This document shows positions 39,133 through 52,457 of a stretch of DNA of 64,000 nt, piece by piece (the first letter of the stretch is position 1; each line of letters starts with the position of its first letter). Source of the DNA: Onchocerca volvulus (taxonomy: Eukaryota > Nematoda > Chromadorea > Rhabditida > Onchocercidae); the NCBI GenBank assembly GCA_000499405.2, contig HG738138.1:13951208-14015207 (forward strand). The letters are read 5' to 3'. Made by a program: the position numbers and the translations under genes. The notes below the pieces were generated by a model. That model searched no databases. It had not been told where the DNA came from and was given only the letters and a program-made list of their open reading frames with translations.

Positions 39133-42100
39133 ATGGCATCAACAACAACATCAACATATGAAAATATCTTGCGTACACTGCCTGGATCCTTCGTTCGTTC
39201 AAAATTATTTCGAATTGTCATGCAGGTGAATATTATTTCACCATTGAGACAAAACAAGAGATTGAATTTTGGGTATAATAATTGTTGAAATTTCAAACTA
39301 TGAAATAGAATTCCATTAATGAATTATGACAAATATTAATCCGTTTTGACAAATAAATTTTTTCCTAATTATCCCATTCAATTGATTATTAATTTTTTAA
39401 CTTAAGTTAACTATGAAATATTGCAATATATTATATAAATTTTTTAAATTCAAGAAATGATTTGATTATTGAATTACATTATGTTTCATTTATGGATCTC
39501 ATATGTATATACAAATAAAAATTCATGTATTTATTCATTATGCATATCTTGTCAATTTTTCAATTATTTTCCACTTGCTGTATTTTAATACTTGTGAAAT
39601 TTAATCCATTAAACTTATCGACAAAATATCAGATTAAGAAGAAGAAGACAGAATAAATAAATCCTGAAATAAAGTTTATGTTCATGGCTTGCATAAATTT
39701 TTTGACTTTTTTTCTTTAGCATTTCCACTCTTCTAATTTCAAAAAAAAAAAAGTGGTTTCAGATGTAGTGACTTTTTACTTCTTTAACTCGCTGCTTAGA
39801 ATAGCTAACTACAATTTCTCTTTAAATTTAACTAAATAACTTGAAAATTTTTCAAATTTCAATGATTGTTAGTCATTGCTTCAAATACATCCCGAAAGAT
39901 CTCGAATATTCCTTGATTGATCAATTATTCGAGGAATTTTTAACACTTTATTGACATTGTTATTTATTTCCTTTTTAGTAACAAATTTAAATTTGTTGTC
40001 ATATAATTTTTCTGCTTTTCGCCTACCTTATAATATGACGCATTATTTCTAAGAAATATTCTTTACACAATTTTTTCTACTGATATTTCTCATCTGCTAT
40101 TAAAAATATTTGAAAAAGAAACAAAAAAATTTAACAAATTAATAAAATCTATTGATTTGATTTTTTAAAACAACATTTAATTAATTCTCTCAGATAAGAA
40201 AAAAAGAAAAATAGGATAAAAGTAGTAAGATCGATTATTAAATTGAATTTTGTAAAAAAAAATTTTAATTGAAGAATCAGGAAAAGACGGAAAAAGGTTT
40301 TAAAAAAAAAAAAAAAGCAAGAAAAAATGTTATGAGAAATATCATCCAATCAGGTAAAAAAGGAAAGGAAAAAAAAAAAGAAATATAGTTTATGTCGAAA
40401 ATTTATATCGATAAACTAAAGGATAGTATTTGTTGGCATATTGCATATTTGTTCAGCATCAATAATCATAAACAGCAAAGGGTCTTTGTTGATGAGTCTT
40501 AAAGTTTAGAGGAAAAAAGAAGGACGAGAAAAAAGAGCTAAGAGCCAAAATATTATTATATGCAAAAGTTAGTAGAAATCGTTAATTTATGCTTCAGTTG
40601 TCTTATAATATTAATTTGAATTCGTATTACTTTTTGCAGCACTTCTTATTTACTAACAACAAAAATAACTATTTTTTGGTTATCTTAGAGGCATTTTATG
40701 TTTTCCTTGCTTTTCTTCTATAAATGTTTTTAATTACTTTAATTTAGAACTTCAATTCTTAATATCTATTCCTTTCCTTCTTCTTTTTTTTTTTTAGACC
40801 TAATCGTAAATTTATTTATATGCTTTTCTTTTCCTTTTGTTTACTTGTATAAAACTTCTTTTTTTTTTCTTTTTGTTAATTTTTTTAATAAAAGAGTGGA
40901 TGAATTTTTGTAATATGTATACAAATTTATATTAAAATACTTGAATTAAATTTTAAATAATGAACTGGAACTTTTATTATATTGATTGTCTAAATCTAAA
41001 TGTAATTAACTCGACTTATATTGGACATTTTATTTTTTTTTATATTCATTCGTAGCAATTTAAGTTATAAAACATTGTTGAACTTTTATTAAATGAAATT
41101 AAATTTAATTTAGCTTAGCAATGAAGACTTTTTCTGCATTCAATAATAATAATTCAATTTTTTGAAATGCCATTAAATATTAATGAAATTGAATTAAATT
41201 TGCTGGATGAAATAAACAAAATGATAAAATAATTGGTTTATTTATTTCATAAAAATTCTTTTAAATCCAATTTTTAATGCAATGAAATGTTTAATTTTTA
41301 ATTTATTAAAATTTTTATGTCATTCAAAAATAATTTCAAAGAATAGATAAGAGCGAATTACAGGTGCTTGCATCATCAACTTCTTATGATGATAAATCCA
41401 CAATGCCTCCTCAATTAACTTTCATTTTTAATCACACAGTAAGACCTTCGTTCTACTCGGAACAAACATCAATGAATAATAACATAATTAATCGAACTAA
41501 TGAAGTGCTATCTAATATTACCTTTGAACATATGCATCAACAAATGGATCATCCAAAGTGAGTTAAATTAAATCTATCAATTTATTGATTTAATTAATTC
41601 AATAGAAATGATTTATTAAATTAAATAATCCATCAATGTTATGATTTTTTTGCATCAATCCAGATAAAATTTATGAAATATTGCAATATAAATATAAGAC
41701 TTATCAACCACGACAAGTTTTATTGCTATAAATTCATCATATATATATATATATATATATTTGAAAAAAGTGAATTTAAATTCTACATTGTATTCTTCAC
41801 GATATGAAGCGCTTAAATATTTTATTACAATATAAGCTTAAAATATATAATAAATAGCAAATTTGTTATAGATTGATATGAAAGAAATTTTATTTTGATT
41901 GAATTAATTAAATTAATGGAATTTTCAAAATTCAAACAAAAAAAACTAAAATCCTTTTATGTAGTCGATTTCATATCGAACACATGACTAATTAATTAAA
42001 GAAATAAAATGAATATTGCGCCTTTTGCTGCGAAATACTTCAAAAATTAAAATTTCATGAAAATTATGATAAATTTAGAAGATTTTAGAAAATGGGACAT

Positions 42101-45100
42101 TACAGAAATCTCCAAAAATGCATTAAGAAAGCAAATTAAAAAAAAACATCAATAGCTGACAATCGAATATTTCTGAAAAATTCAAATTAATACTTGTAAG
42201 CAGTATTAAAATAGCATATTGTAATTTTATTCGATTAAATTTTAATGATATTCTTCAAATTTTGCATCCTTATTTTGATTAATTCAATTCAGATTATTAT
42301 GTATCATAGCAGTTGGAAGTATATTTGCTATTTTAACAACAGGTGGTAATTTAATGGTTATGGTAAGCTTCAAAATTGACAAGCAATTGCAAACAATCAG
42401 TAATTATTTCTTATTCAGTCTTGCTGTTGCTGATATTGCCATTGGTATTCTTTTTTTTTTTTATCCTTCCATTTTTGGTATAAACTTTTTTAGATTTTAT
42501 TTTATTTTTTCCCAGTATTTGTTTTAAATTAAAATTCGAGAAAAAATGCTTATAATTTGCATAATTTAATTTGTTAGTTGTTTTTCGAAAAAATTTGAAG
42601 CATATGGGAAGTAGTAATTCATTTAAATTTCAGATCAAAGTTTTAGTGGTTCTATTATTTTTTTGAATAGGTTAAAACTTAAATCACCTAAATTGTTTGT
42701 CTATCTCCTACTATTTTTGCATTGACTTAAAATCATTTTCAGACAAGTTTTTGTTTTTTCTCTATAATTTATAGTTCCATTTTTCCCTTGGATCTGCCAA
42801 AGAGTAATTTTATCTCTTTCTTTTAGATATCAATTGAAAATACAAAGTATTTTTCTGCTGTATAATTTAGCTATGGTACTTGAATATTCCCTTTTTTGAG
42901 ATCATTATTCAGAAATGAATTTTATAATAATTCTCAACAATCTTTTCACTTTTTTCAAATTATTTAAAAATTATTAATTCTTTAAAAACAATTTTTCTCT
43001 TCCTCCACATTATTTCCAAGATAGGAATCAAAAATATGCATTTTTTTCTCGTGTAATATTTTATTAATCAAATTCAAAAAGTATATTATCTTTGAAAAAT
43101 AAAGAAACTTTTTGATCATCAGAATGGATTCATTCTGGATGAATAATATTTGTTTATGGTTTTGTTCATTTCTTTTTACCTTCTTAGAATGCCAATTTTT
43201 GCTGCATCAGTAATTTTTTGAAAATAAATCGCAGATAAAAATAACCAATTTCACCAGTAGCAGTAAAAACAAAAAAGATAATTCTTTGGATTTTTTACTA
43301 AATTTCAAATTAATTAATGATAAAGTTTTCGAATGAATTTTGTAATTTGAAAAAGAAGAAACTAACTAACTAAATTTAATCCAGTTCATATCTATTCTCT
43401 TCATCCTTTCTTTATTCATCGTAAGAATGATTCTAGTAGTGCAAACCATTTGAATTCCCAAATGGATCATAAATAATAATACGATGGAACGGCTATCCAT
43501 GAATTAAAAAAAATTTTTCAAGCGATTTCATATTTTTGTTTGTGAATATAAAAATTAATCATAAATATCCAAAATATTCCATTCATTTCTCAACAATTTT
43601 AAAAAAAAAGTACGAAAATTTTAGGCTTAGTATCGATCCCAGTGATGACATATTATATGGCCGCCGATACGGTTTGGGGTCTAGGTTATGCAATGTGTCA
43701 ATTTTGGTTAAGCCTCGATTATATGATGTGTAATGCATCCGTGCTCAATTTATTGCTAATTTCATTTGATCGATATTTCTCGGTTACTAGGCCATTAACT
43801 TATCGGCCAAGGTTTATTTGTTTGTTCATTTCTTATACTGGTGCAAATTTGGTACATAAATAAGTTCTGTAAAGTTAAGAAAGAAAATAAAATTTCGAAT
43901 AGTTTAAATTTAAATCACAAAATTCATTTTTTTCATTCTTTATTCATATCTTGATTTTAATTTAATTAATTATTTGCTCCAATTTTCTTATAAATTACTA
44001 TCACTTTAAAAATTACTGTTAAAATTAGTAAAATTAAAATTTCTTAAAGTTTTCATTCAATTAGATAAGTCGAATAATTTGTCATTTACAGAAGAACTGC
44101 AAAGAAAGCATTTATGATGATTGCTAGCACTTATATTGCTTCAGCCATGCTTTGGCCACCATGGATTATTAGTTGGCCCTATATTGAAGGTATATTATGG
44201 AATTATGTTTTCCATTATTCATTAATTTTCGGTCACTTCAAATTGTAATTTATTAATTTCAGGTCGATTTACTCATCCTGATCGTTGTGTTATACAGTTT
44301 ATTGAAACGAATCAATTTGCATCCGTTGGTACGACGATTGCCGCATTTTGGTTACCACTTGTAATTATGATCATATTATATTCACGAGTATATTATGTTA
44401 CAAAAAAGCAACAGAAAGATATGTGCCTTTTACAAGCTGGCCAGGTAATAATAATATTAATGATAATTATGATGATAACAACAATAAAACAATAATTCAT
44501 CATAAACTTAATATATTTCTTTATTTCATTAACTTTGTTTCGTAAATTTGCGTGCTTGTTTAAATAATAATTAATTCAATTACTTTCAGCCTCTTTTGTT
44601 AAAATTAATTAGTTATCGATAATATTTGATAATGAATATTAGTGAAATTCTCTGATTCTTAACAAAGAAGATATTTAATAACAAATCCGAATATTACCAA
44701 TCTAGATTAATTATTCCAGAATCAATACAAGAAAGACAATAAAGAAGCACAAACAAGTACTTTATCAAGTTCGACCAAAAACTCTTTTCATGGACGAACA
44801 ACAGCAAATTCTTCATCAAATTATTCATCAAAGTAAATTATTCAATCAATTTCCATTTTGATACATTTCATTTTTCAATATTTTGTTTTCAAAATAACAT
44901 TTCATAATAATTTTTAGGAAAATGAAAAAAAGAAATGATTGTTTACGAATTTGTTATCAAAAAATTACTGGTAGTTCAATGGATGAAAGTAGCGGTAATA
45001 CTCAACAAATTGGTCCAGATGAGGTTTCAGTAGCTAGCAGTAATTACACCCGATATTATTGTGCACAAAATCGTTTAAAGCAATCACCACCAGCAAGTTT

Positions 45101-48100
45101 AGCCAACCAGGTTGATTAATATTATCAGCCTTTTATCATGATAACTTTATCTTGATTCTTGATATCATCAGCTTCTTGATAAAATCATTCTTTATCATGA
45201 TAACTATGGTCATAGCTTATTATTGTTTTTTTTCTAACTGTCTTTTTCATTAAAATTTATTAATCAGAATTTCATATAAAATTCTTTGCCATATTATATT
45301 TTATTTCATCGCAAATTATAAACTATGTAATATGTTTGTTGAACTCTGCTAATCAACAAATTTATTAATTAATAATTATGAATACAAATTTCTGATCTCA
45401 CTGCCATTTTATTCTATGTTTATTTGGCAATTTTTTTTTCTCTATATACTAAGATACAAAATAAAAATTCAAAAATATTTTGTTTTGTTTCGTTTTTTTT
45501 TTTTTGAAATAAAAAATTTCAGCAACATAACAATTTGTTGCCAGAATCATCAGTAAAAAATCGAATTACTCGCAAAGATAAATCGTCCACACATACTGTT
45601 TTAATTGAATTAAAAAATAATGAACAAGGGCAATCACGCATTCGTCTTTCATCATGTGGGTCAGATGTTTCCGAGTATGTTTATCTTTCAATCTTTTCAA
45701 TTTCGTTTTTAAAAACAATAAAAAAAACTAGTGCCTTTACTACTTGATTATTTCTTTCAAATTACTCGTTGCTGTATTAATCTGCCGATTATTAATTTAT
45801 CAATGAAACTACTATTCTCCGTAATTATTCATTCACTCAAACTTACGCTCTCATCATCTATAAGATTTTATTGGAAGAAAGTCAATAATTTGTAATCTTT
45901 CATCACCGTTTTCAAATTGTTGAAAATTGTTAGCGAATGAGTATGAAATTGTTTATTTCGCTCTTTTTTTTTTTTTTTGGAATAAATAAAATTAATGAAA
46001 TTAATTTACTTCAAGTAATAGATGATAACAAATTTTTCATTACCTTTTAACGCATTTAAATTTCTTTTATATCTTTTTCATTACTCAGGCATTATTACAT
46101 TATCATTATTATCATTGTTATCATTATCAGACATTATCATTATTATCAGACATTATCATTATTACTCAAATTTAATTTAATCATTTACTGTTGAAGGTCA
46201 TCACGTTTTGTGCCGGACAAAGTAGAAGATATTCGTAAAAATATCGTTTCACAACAACTTTTGAATGGAACACTTATAGCCAAGTAAGGCACTTCTTAAA
46301 TTCTGAATAATTTTTTGCATTTTCATTAGAATTAGCAGAATAGCAAATAATTACTAGATAGATTTTGTTATTATTTAAAAAATTTTACCAATATTTCCTA
46401 TTCTTAATTACTGCATCATACAAATTTATAATCGCCGAAATTCATTTTTTATCCAAACTTTATCTAAATTTTGCTTCTCATATGTATCAAACAATCATGT
46501 AAACAAATTTTAGGATAAAAAAGCAAACTTAGTCTAAAATTAAGAAATAAAAGTGATGTTCTTTTCAACATTTGAAAAACTGATCGTTGTAAAATTTAAG
46601 CATCCTAAAAGTTTTAATTTTTTCCGTCTTTTTTTGTCTAGCAGTATTAATTAGCATTTCAATTAATTGTTGTTGTTTGTTATAGTTATTATAAAGCTTT
46701 CAGATTTAATTTTTTTTTCCAAGTTTCATAATATTCAGCAGATACTTTTTAAATGAATAATTTCAGCAAATTATTCAATGAGCAACGAAAAAGTGAGAAA
46801 GAACGTCGGAAAAATGAGAGGAAACAGGAAAGTAAAGCAGCAAAAACACTTTCCGCCATTTTATTAGCATTTATTATTACTTGGACACCTTACAATGGTG
46901 AATAATATTTCTTAAATTAATTACATTCATTAATAATTATTTTATGTTTATATTAAAAAAGCAAAAAAAAAAAAAAAGAAGGAAACGAATTCGCACGTCA
47001 TACGGTGAATCATTTCTGAAAATTCGCACTTTTTCATTGATTATTGATCAGGTATTGCTAGATAACTCATTTTTTGAACTATCAATTGAATCAGCTTCAA
47101 AAATATTTCATTATTAAATTTTCTGAATTAATAAGAATTTCCAAATTTTCCAAATTTCGAAAATTCAATTTTGCTCTTTTCAATCGTTTACTGTTGTGTA
47201 AGCAAGGATTTTTGGATTATTTATATGATTGTTTAAATCATTATATATTTTTTTAGGTCATTGCATTAAGATATTAAAGTAAAAAAGTACTGAGAAAAAT
47301 TGATGCCAGTTTGTTTATTTTATTTTCAAAATCAATTTTCTTCATTTCATTCATCTCTTCAAAAATTTCAATTTTTATTCATGGCACAGAAAAATTAACA
47401 ATGAAATAAATCAAAATTATGATCTTTTTAAACCAAAATTCAATGAATACTTCATTTTCTATTTGCTGTAATTTCCATAATTTTTTCTAAATTTTGCAAT
47501 GATTTTTCTTTGGGATTGATCAAGGAATTCTTTCGAAATAATTTCAATTTATGCAGTAAATTTTTTATATAATGTAAAATAAAGGCATGAAAGTTTCAAA
47601 AATTTTTACATAATTTGGAAATTTACTGATAAATTTTACTAAATTATATACATGCATATGGGAAATTCTGTTCAACAAATTGTTTCATACGATTTCATAA
47701 TGTATCAATAAATTTCTACATAATATGCATACACATACAGAAAAGTTGAAAGTCTCATAAAATTTTAAGATCTATCAGTAATTTATCTTAAATTGTTAAC
47801 AGAAAATTCATTTAATATTTTAATAAAAAGACTTTTTCAAATTATTCTTGAATGAAGTAATTAATTGATAATTAGTCATTTACAATGCAGTATTTCTTTC
47901 AGTTATCGTATGCTGGGAAGCATTTTACAAAGATTCCATTCCGGCTGTATATTTTCACATTGCATATTTTTTATGCTACATTAATTCAACAATAAATCCA
48001 TTTTGTTATGCCTTTTGTAATCCACGATTTCGCCTAACTTACATGCGAATTTTAACGGGCAAGTGGAAGCGACAACAAACCAGTGGGATAAGTACAATGG

Positions 48101-48120
48101 CATTTTTAAATCGAAGTTAA
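39133..48120 (+). CDS. gar-2: Muscarinic acetylcholine receptor, GAR-2 / mAChR-B type (12 exons, 599 aa)
   Basis: Exons: 39133-39225, 41364-41557, 42293-42444, 43625-43811, 44092-44189, 44263-44444, 44720-44832, 44918-45110, 45523-45674, 46197-46283, 46767-46897 and 47903-48120. All phases agree, and the lengths sum to exactly 600 codons including TAA. It is a seven-helix GPCR for acetylcholine. The N-terminus has three N-glycosylation sites (NHT, NRT, NIT). TM1 has GGNLMVM and TM2 [12 protein letters not shown]3 [12 protein letters not shown] carries the ligand-binding Asp and is followed by [15 protein letters not shown]4-5 [13 protein letters not shown] and [11 protein letters not shown] match the insect mAChR-B/worm GAR-2 branch, known to couple to Gi/o, better than M1/3/5-type GAR-3. 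TM6 has TWTPYN and TM7 [16 protein letters not shown]. The third inner loop is about 215 residues over six exons. The coupling is inferred. The first exon and start codon are the least certain part. Extracellular loop 1 reads WGLG where WPLG is usual. Confidence 0.9.
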
Positions 48121-48148
48121 TAATTTAAAAAAAAAGAAAGTTTTTTTC

Positions 48149-48170
48149 AATAAAAATTACTTTCAATAAA
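48149..48170 (+). terminator. Tandem poly(A) signals of the receptor gene
   Basis: Two AATAAA hexamers, at 48,149-48,154 and 48,165-48,170, 29 and 45 bases past the stop codon of the muscarinic receptor. Confidence 0.6.
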
Positions 48171-50324
48171 TGAAATTGTATAATTTTGATTGAAATATTT
48201 TTAGAAAATATTATAGACTTTATTCATTTTTAATATCACATTTATAATATATAAGCTTTATTTTTATCATATAGCTTTAATTGTTTGTATATTTTGTTAG
48301 AGAAAGCCCAATTTTTTTTTTTGATCTTTTTTGCAATATGTATATTTTTCATTTGCTCTTCCCTTTTTTTTTTGTATTTGCTTTTATTTCAAATCAATTT
48401 ATTATGTAGAAAATATTTTTGCGAATTTTTTTCCAATTATTTGACCTTTCTATTGGAATGCAAATTCGAGAGGTCGATCAATTTTTGAGATTTGACATTT
48501 ATGACATCATCTTCAGAGTTCATTTACCGTTATTATTTATTCTCGGTGACAATCCGTTTTTTTATTCTTTTTTGCTCCCATTTTTGGAAACTTTGTATAT
48601 TGAATTGCTCATGTGTGAAAGATGATTTCAAAAAATTTGCATATCAGACTTGATATGCTTCAAGTTTTAATTAAAATATCTTTTGAAGAAATGATGCATC
48701 ATTAAAAGTCGTTGAATTAATTGTGTGTTTGAGTGTGCTATGATTATGATTTTTTAAAATTCTTCATTATAACAAAAAAAAAACAGATTAAGAAAGGTAG
48801 AGAAAAAGAAATCAAACATTTCAGATAAATAACAATAATTCAGAATTTTCCATATTTAACGTATCAAATTTAAAGAACGGAAGTAACATTCAAATAAATA
48901 TTACTCAAATTCTGATATAATATCATCGATTCATTTAAATTATCGCAAAGAAGAAAAGAAGATTGAGAATACACAATTTATATAAAAGTTACTTATTTCG
49001 GAAAAAGCATTAAAAATTTGGCAAAAATTATTCAAAAACTTTGTCTGGAAAAATCCCAATTAAAATATTCCAATAAAATACTTAGCATTTGAAAATTTTG
49101 GCTAGTAAAATCCAAATTATTTCAAATTTTATTTTATTCAAATATTTTTAAAAATGATTTGTCATAAGTTTCTGCAATAATTTCTACGAGTGGTATGATT
49201 CCTTATTCACGGATACAATGGAATAGTTGAAATTCACTGACAAAAACTGATAAATTCTATTCATGGAAGAATTTCGTCTTAATTCAATGTTTTACAGTGT
49301 TATGTTAAATCTAAGAATATGTGAGTTAAATTACAATTTAAAACAAATTAATGATAGTTAAAATTGAAACAATATTTAGATCAAGTTCTAACAATACAAT
49401 TTTCCTTAAAAAATCGGATGTTCTAGATATCGTGAAAATGTAATAGCTCAAAATTTCTTAGAGAATTCTTAGAGATTTTTAATATTTTATAGTGATTAGC
49501 ATTATTAAATTATGTATTCAGACTTCATCTGAAAATATTAGCAATTAGCAGAAGGATAATTTATATAGATAAGCAGATGTGGTAAAATTTCTGGATCTAC
49601 ATATTTAGGCTAGGAATAATAACTATGATAATTTATTTATGCTAACTAGATGAGTTATTTCCCACATAACGATTACAATACTATTCGAATAGCGATAATT
49701 ATTCTAAAACAATAAAATTATGACATTTATAATTTGATATTCATAAACGACTGATGAAATACACAGCGTTTGCTTCAATCAATCAAATCTTTCAAGATTT
49801 GATTTTTTTTCTTTTCTTTTTGATTCATTATTGTTTAACTTTAAGCCAATTCACAAAAAAAGTTGGTGATATATTTTGCAAACAGATAAAAATTTTGAAA
49901 AATTCAGTTAACCAATGAAAAAACGGACAAATGTTTTAAAATCGTTGTTTTGCAATATTCCATACCGCAGAGTATTTTTAATATTTAAAAAGTTCGAATT
50001 CCTTTTATTCGTTTTACTTTTTCTCCTTTTTTTTTTTTTTTTTTGATATATTATCATTATTATTACTAAGCGTTTTTAAACGAATGATAATAATTTACAC
50101 TAATCAATATATCATTAAATTACTTCCATTATAGGGCTTTTTAAAATTCAACAAAAAAAAGGATAAAATTAAAATATAAAGAAATTTTGTATTGACGAAT
50201 AGTTGTTTTAAAACAGATTGAAAATTGATCAATGATGTTGGAATTGTGGAAGCAAAATGATAGATTTTGCAATCATTATGTAACAGATGCTTAACTTAGT
50301 TTCTTTTCTTCTAACTATTGAATA
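48171..50324. other. Intergenic DNA between receptor and hormone genes
   Basis: AT-rich with T runs near 48,310 and 50,030. Nothing gene-like was found; frames near 48,285-48,625 are Phe/Leu-rich noise. The promoter of the hormone gene should lie at its right end. Confidence 0.5.
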
Positions 50325-51926
50325 ATGTTCTCATCGCCAAACGTCATTTGTTTGATAGCAATTATTTTTACACCAATTGCTTTTTCAGCTTCAATTGTGG
50401 GTTTTCTTTTTCTTTCTTTTTCTTTTTTTTTTTTTTCCTTTGGAAGAAAATTACTGAAAAATCAATATTAATTTAAGCAAAATTCGAATCTAAATCAGCA
50501 TTTAATTGTACGGAATCAAGCTCTAAATCAGCGTTGAATGGTACAGATTGAAATATCAAACAACATTAATTTATGCAGCTAAAATAATGCCAAAAAAAAG
50601 AAACAGCAAAAATTTTAAAAAAATATTGATTTCTTGAATGAGAATTGCTTTCATTGCATACTTTTTCTTCTATTCAGCATCACAGAAGGATACAAGAAAC
50701 AGAAAAAAAGAAGCATAATGTTTGTTTTCTGAAGATGATTCATGCGCCAGGTATGAATCCATTAGTTCGAACAGACAAAAACGGGAAAACTTGTCGGATT
50801 AACTTAACGATTCCAGTTTGTCGAGGATTTTGTCCCACATATGAGGTTTGTTTTCATGAATTTTTCCGAGAATCGTAAGCGATATTCTACAGCTTTTCTA
50901 CACTTACGCCTACCAAAAGTATTACGAGAAAAGACTTTCGATAAAAGTTTTAGTACGGAACTCATGAATTCCCTCATCGAAGTCAAAAAAGTGAAGTATG
51001 TGTTCCGGAAGGTGGTAAATTCGAAACGATAACATTAACAGAATGCGACGACGATGCTGAACCGGAAATTCGTACTGTGACAATATTACGCGGTGGAAAA
51101 TGTGTCTGCAAAACGTTAGAAAATTCATTATTTTTTATGATTGTTCGATCGTTTATGGTCGTTTCAATTTTTATAATTGTTCGATAAAAATGAAATTTTA
51201 AATTTTTAAGAATTTTAGTCTTATTCAGTTGAAATTTCTTGCCTTTAATTTTTTTAGCTTTAATAAATTAATGAAAATGAAATTAAACTACAGTTGATGT
51301 TCAGATTTATTTTATATTTGATTTTTTTTTAAGCTTATTGGGAAATTTTGAAAAAATGAAACTGTTGCAAAACATCTGATTAATTCACTTAATCATAATT
51401 GATCAAAGTCGTTTGAAATTTTGTCCTATACCTCCATTAAAGTAAATGAATTTGATCTTACCAAACATTAAATATGTTTAATTTTAAAGTAAATTTCTCA
51501 AAAAATTCTGGATTGAATTCTGCAGTAAATAATTTTAAAAAATCTGAAATTTCTTCAAAAATTTATCCAGTCCGTATCTCAAAAGAATGCTATGTGTAAA
51601 AATAATTGAATTGAATAATTTTCAATCATCAAGCATTCAAGTATTGTAGAATACTTAAACGTTGCATGAAAATCTTAATACATTATACATTACTTTGTGT
51701 GAAATATCAAGAAAGTTGAAAGAACTAGTTCTTTAAAATTGATTTAAAACTGGACCAAATCAAAACTGAATGCTTAAAGCAGATTTTAAAAATGAATAAA
51801 ATTGAAAATATAACCAAATATTAATTAAATTAAGACATTGAATAATTTTACTTTTCAATAATAAATGTATTTTTTAGATGCGATAAGGTGCTGATGAACT
51901 GCATGAAGAATAGCTTGTTCAATTGA
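50325..51926 (+). CDS. gplb-1: Glycoprotein hormone beta-5 / thyrostimulin beta-like secreted cystine-knot protein (4 exons, 149 aa)
   Basis: Exons 50325-50396, 50678-50845, 50954-51114 and 51878-51926 join in phase to 150 codons ending TGA. Exon 1 codes a signal peptide: MFSSPNVICL, then a hydrophobic stretch ending AFSAS. The mature part has ten cysteines in the GPB5 order: HNVC, KTC, then IPVCRGFCPTYE (the CxGxC of the knot), SEVC, LTEC, KCVCKTC and MNC. The last exon completes CxCxxC, which a simple reading through exon 3 would miss. NLT in exon 2 is a glycosylation site. GPB5 pairs with GPA2 to act on an LGR-type receptor; in C. elegans GPLB-1, with GPLA-1 (FLR-2), is the thyrostimulin-like system. 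The match is to GPB5, not GPA2, because CPTYE aligns with CETWE and a VC...C...CxCxxC spacing follows. Intron 3 is 763 bases with donor GTTAGA and acceptor TTTTTTAG. A weak ATTAAA lies at 51,935. Confidence 0.82.
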
Positions 51927-51940
51927 TTTTATAGATTAAA

Positions 51941-52146
51941 ATATATATATATATATATATATTTTGCAAATAATTCAATTGTTTTGATTGCATTTATTTA
52001 AGAATAATTATACAAATAATTTAAGTAACATATTCTTTTGCTTTATTTGCTATCTATTTTTGTCGGTAAAACCGAAATATTTTATAACATAAACATAATA
52101 GAATAAACAAAGTGTATGAATAACAAAAATTTGTAATATTTCTCAT
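51941..52146. other. Short AT-rich spacer with (TA)n
   Basis: It holds a (TA)n tract at about 51,941-51,962 and no recognised feature before the inverted-repeat element. Confidence 0.5.
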
Positions 52147-52457
52147 TCAAATGAATCATTTATTCATATCTTATCCTTTAGTCAAGCTATCAGACGTATC
52201 TCACCTCATCTTTGGCACAAAAAGTTTGTCGTAAAAGAAAGTTTTGGATTCAGAAGAATGATGAAGTCCAACATGACATAAATTTTTGTTCGCCGCGACT
52301 ACGTTACGCAACGCATTCGTTTGTACCAAAATCCAAACCCAAACGAAAACCTTCCCCAGAACTTTCTTTGACGACAAATTTTTGGTGTCGGAGGTGAGGT
52401 AAGATATGTCTGAAAGCTTTGAACAAAAGATAAAGTATAGATAAATGATTCATTTGA
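52147..52457. mobile_element. Palindromic MITE-like element, about 311 bp
   Basis: Two inverted arms of about 100 bp, 52,147-52,247 and 52,357-52,457, surround a centre of about 110 bp. Matching words include TCAAATGAATCATTT at the outer ends (exact), then CAGACRTATCTYACCTCA and TTTGTCGTMAAAGAAAGTT inward. I estimate 80-85% pairing with small indels. No transposase is present. The open frame at 52,212-52,397 is a by-product of the arms. A target-site duplication was not clear. Confidence 0.75.

Noticed and set aside
50638..50718. ATG frame MRIAFIAYFFFYSAS as signal peptide of the hormone gene
   Set aside because: It runs into TAA before the cysteine region and is in the wrong frame; the exon at 50,325 gives a better signal peptide and correct phase.
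52212..52397. 61-codon basic frame
   Set aside because: It lies inside the inverted arms of the MITE-like element and has no gene signals.
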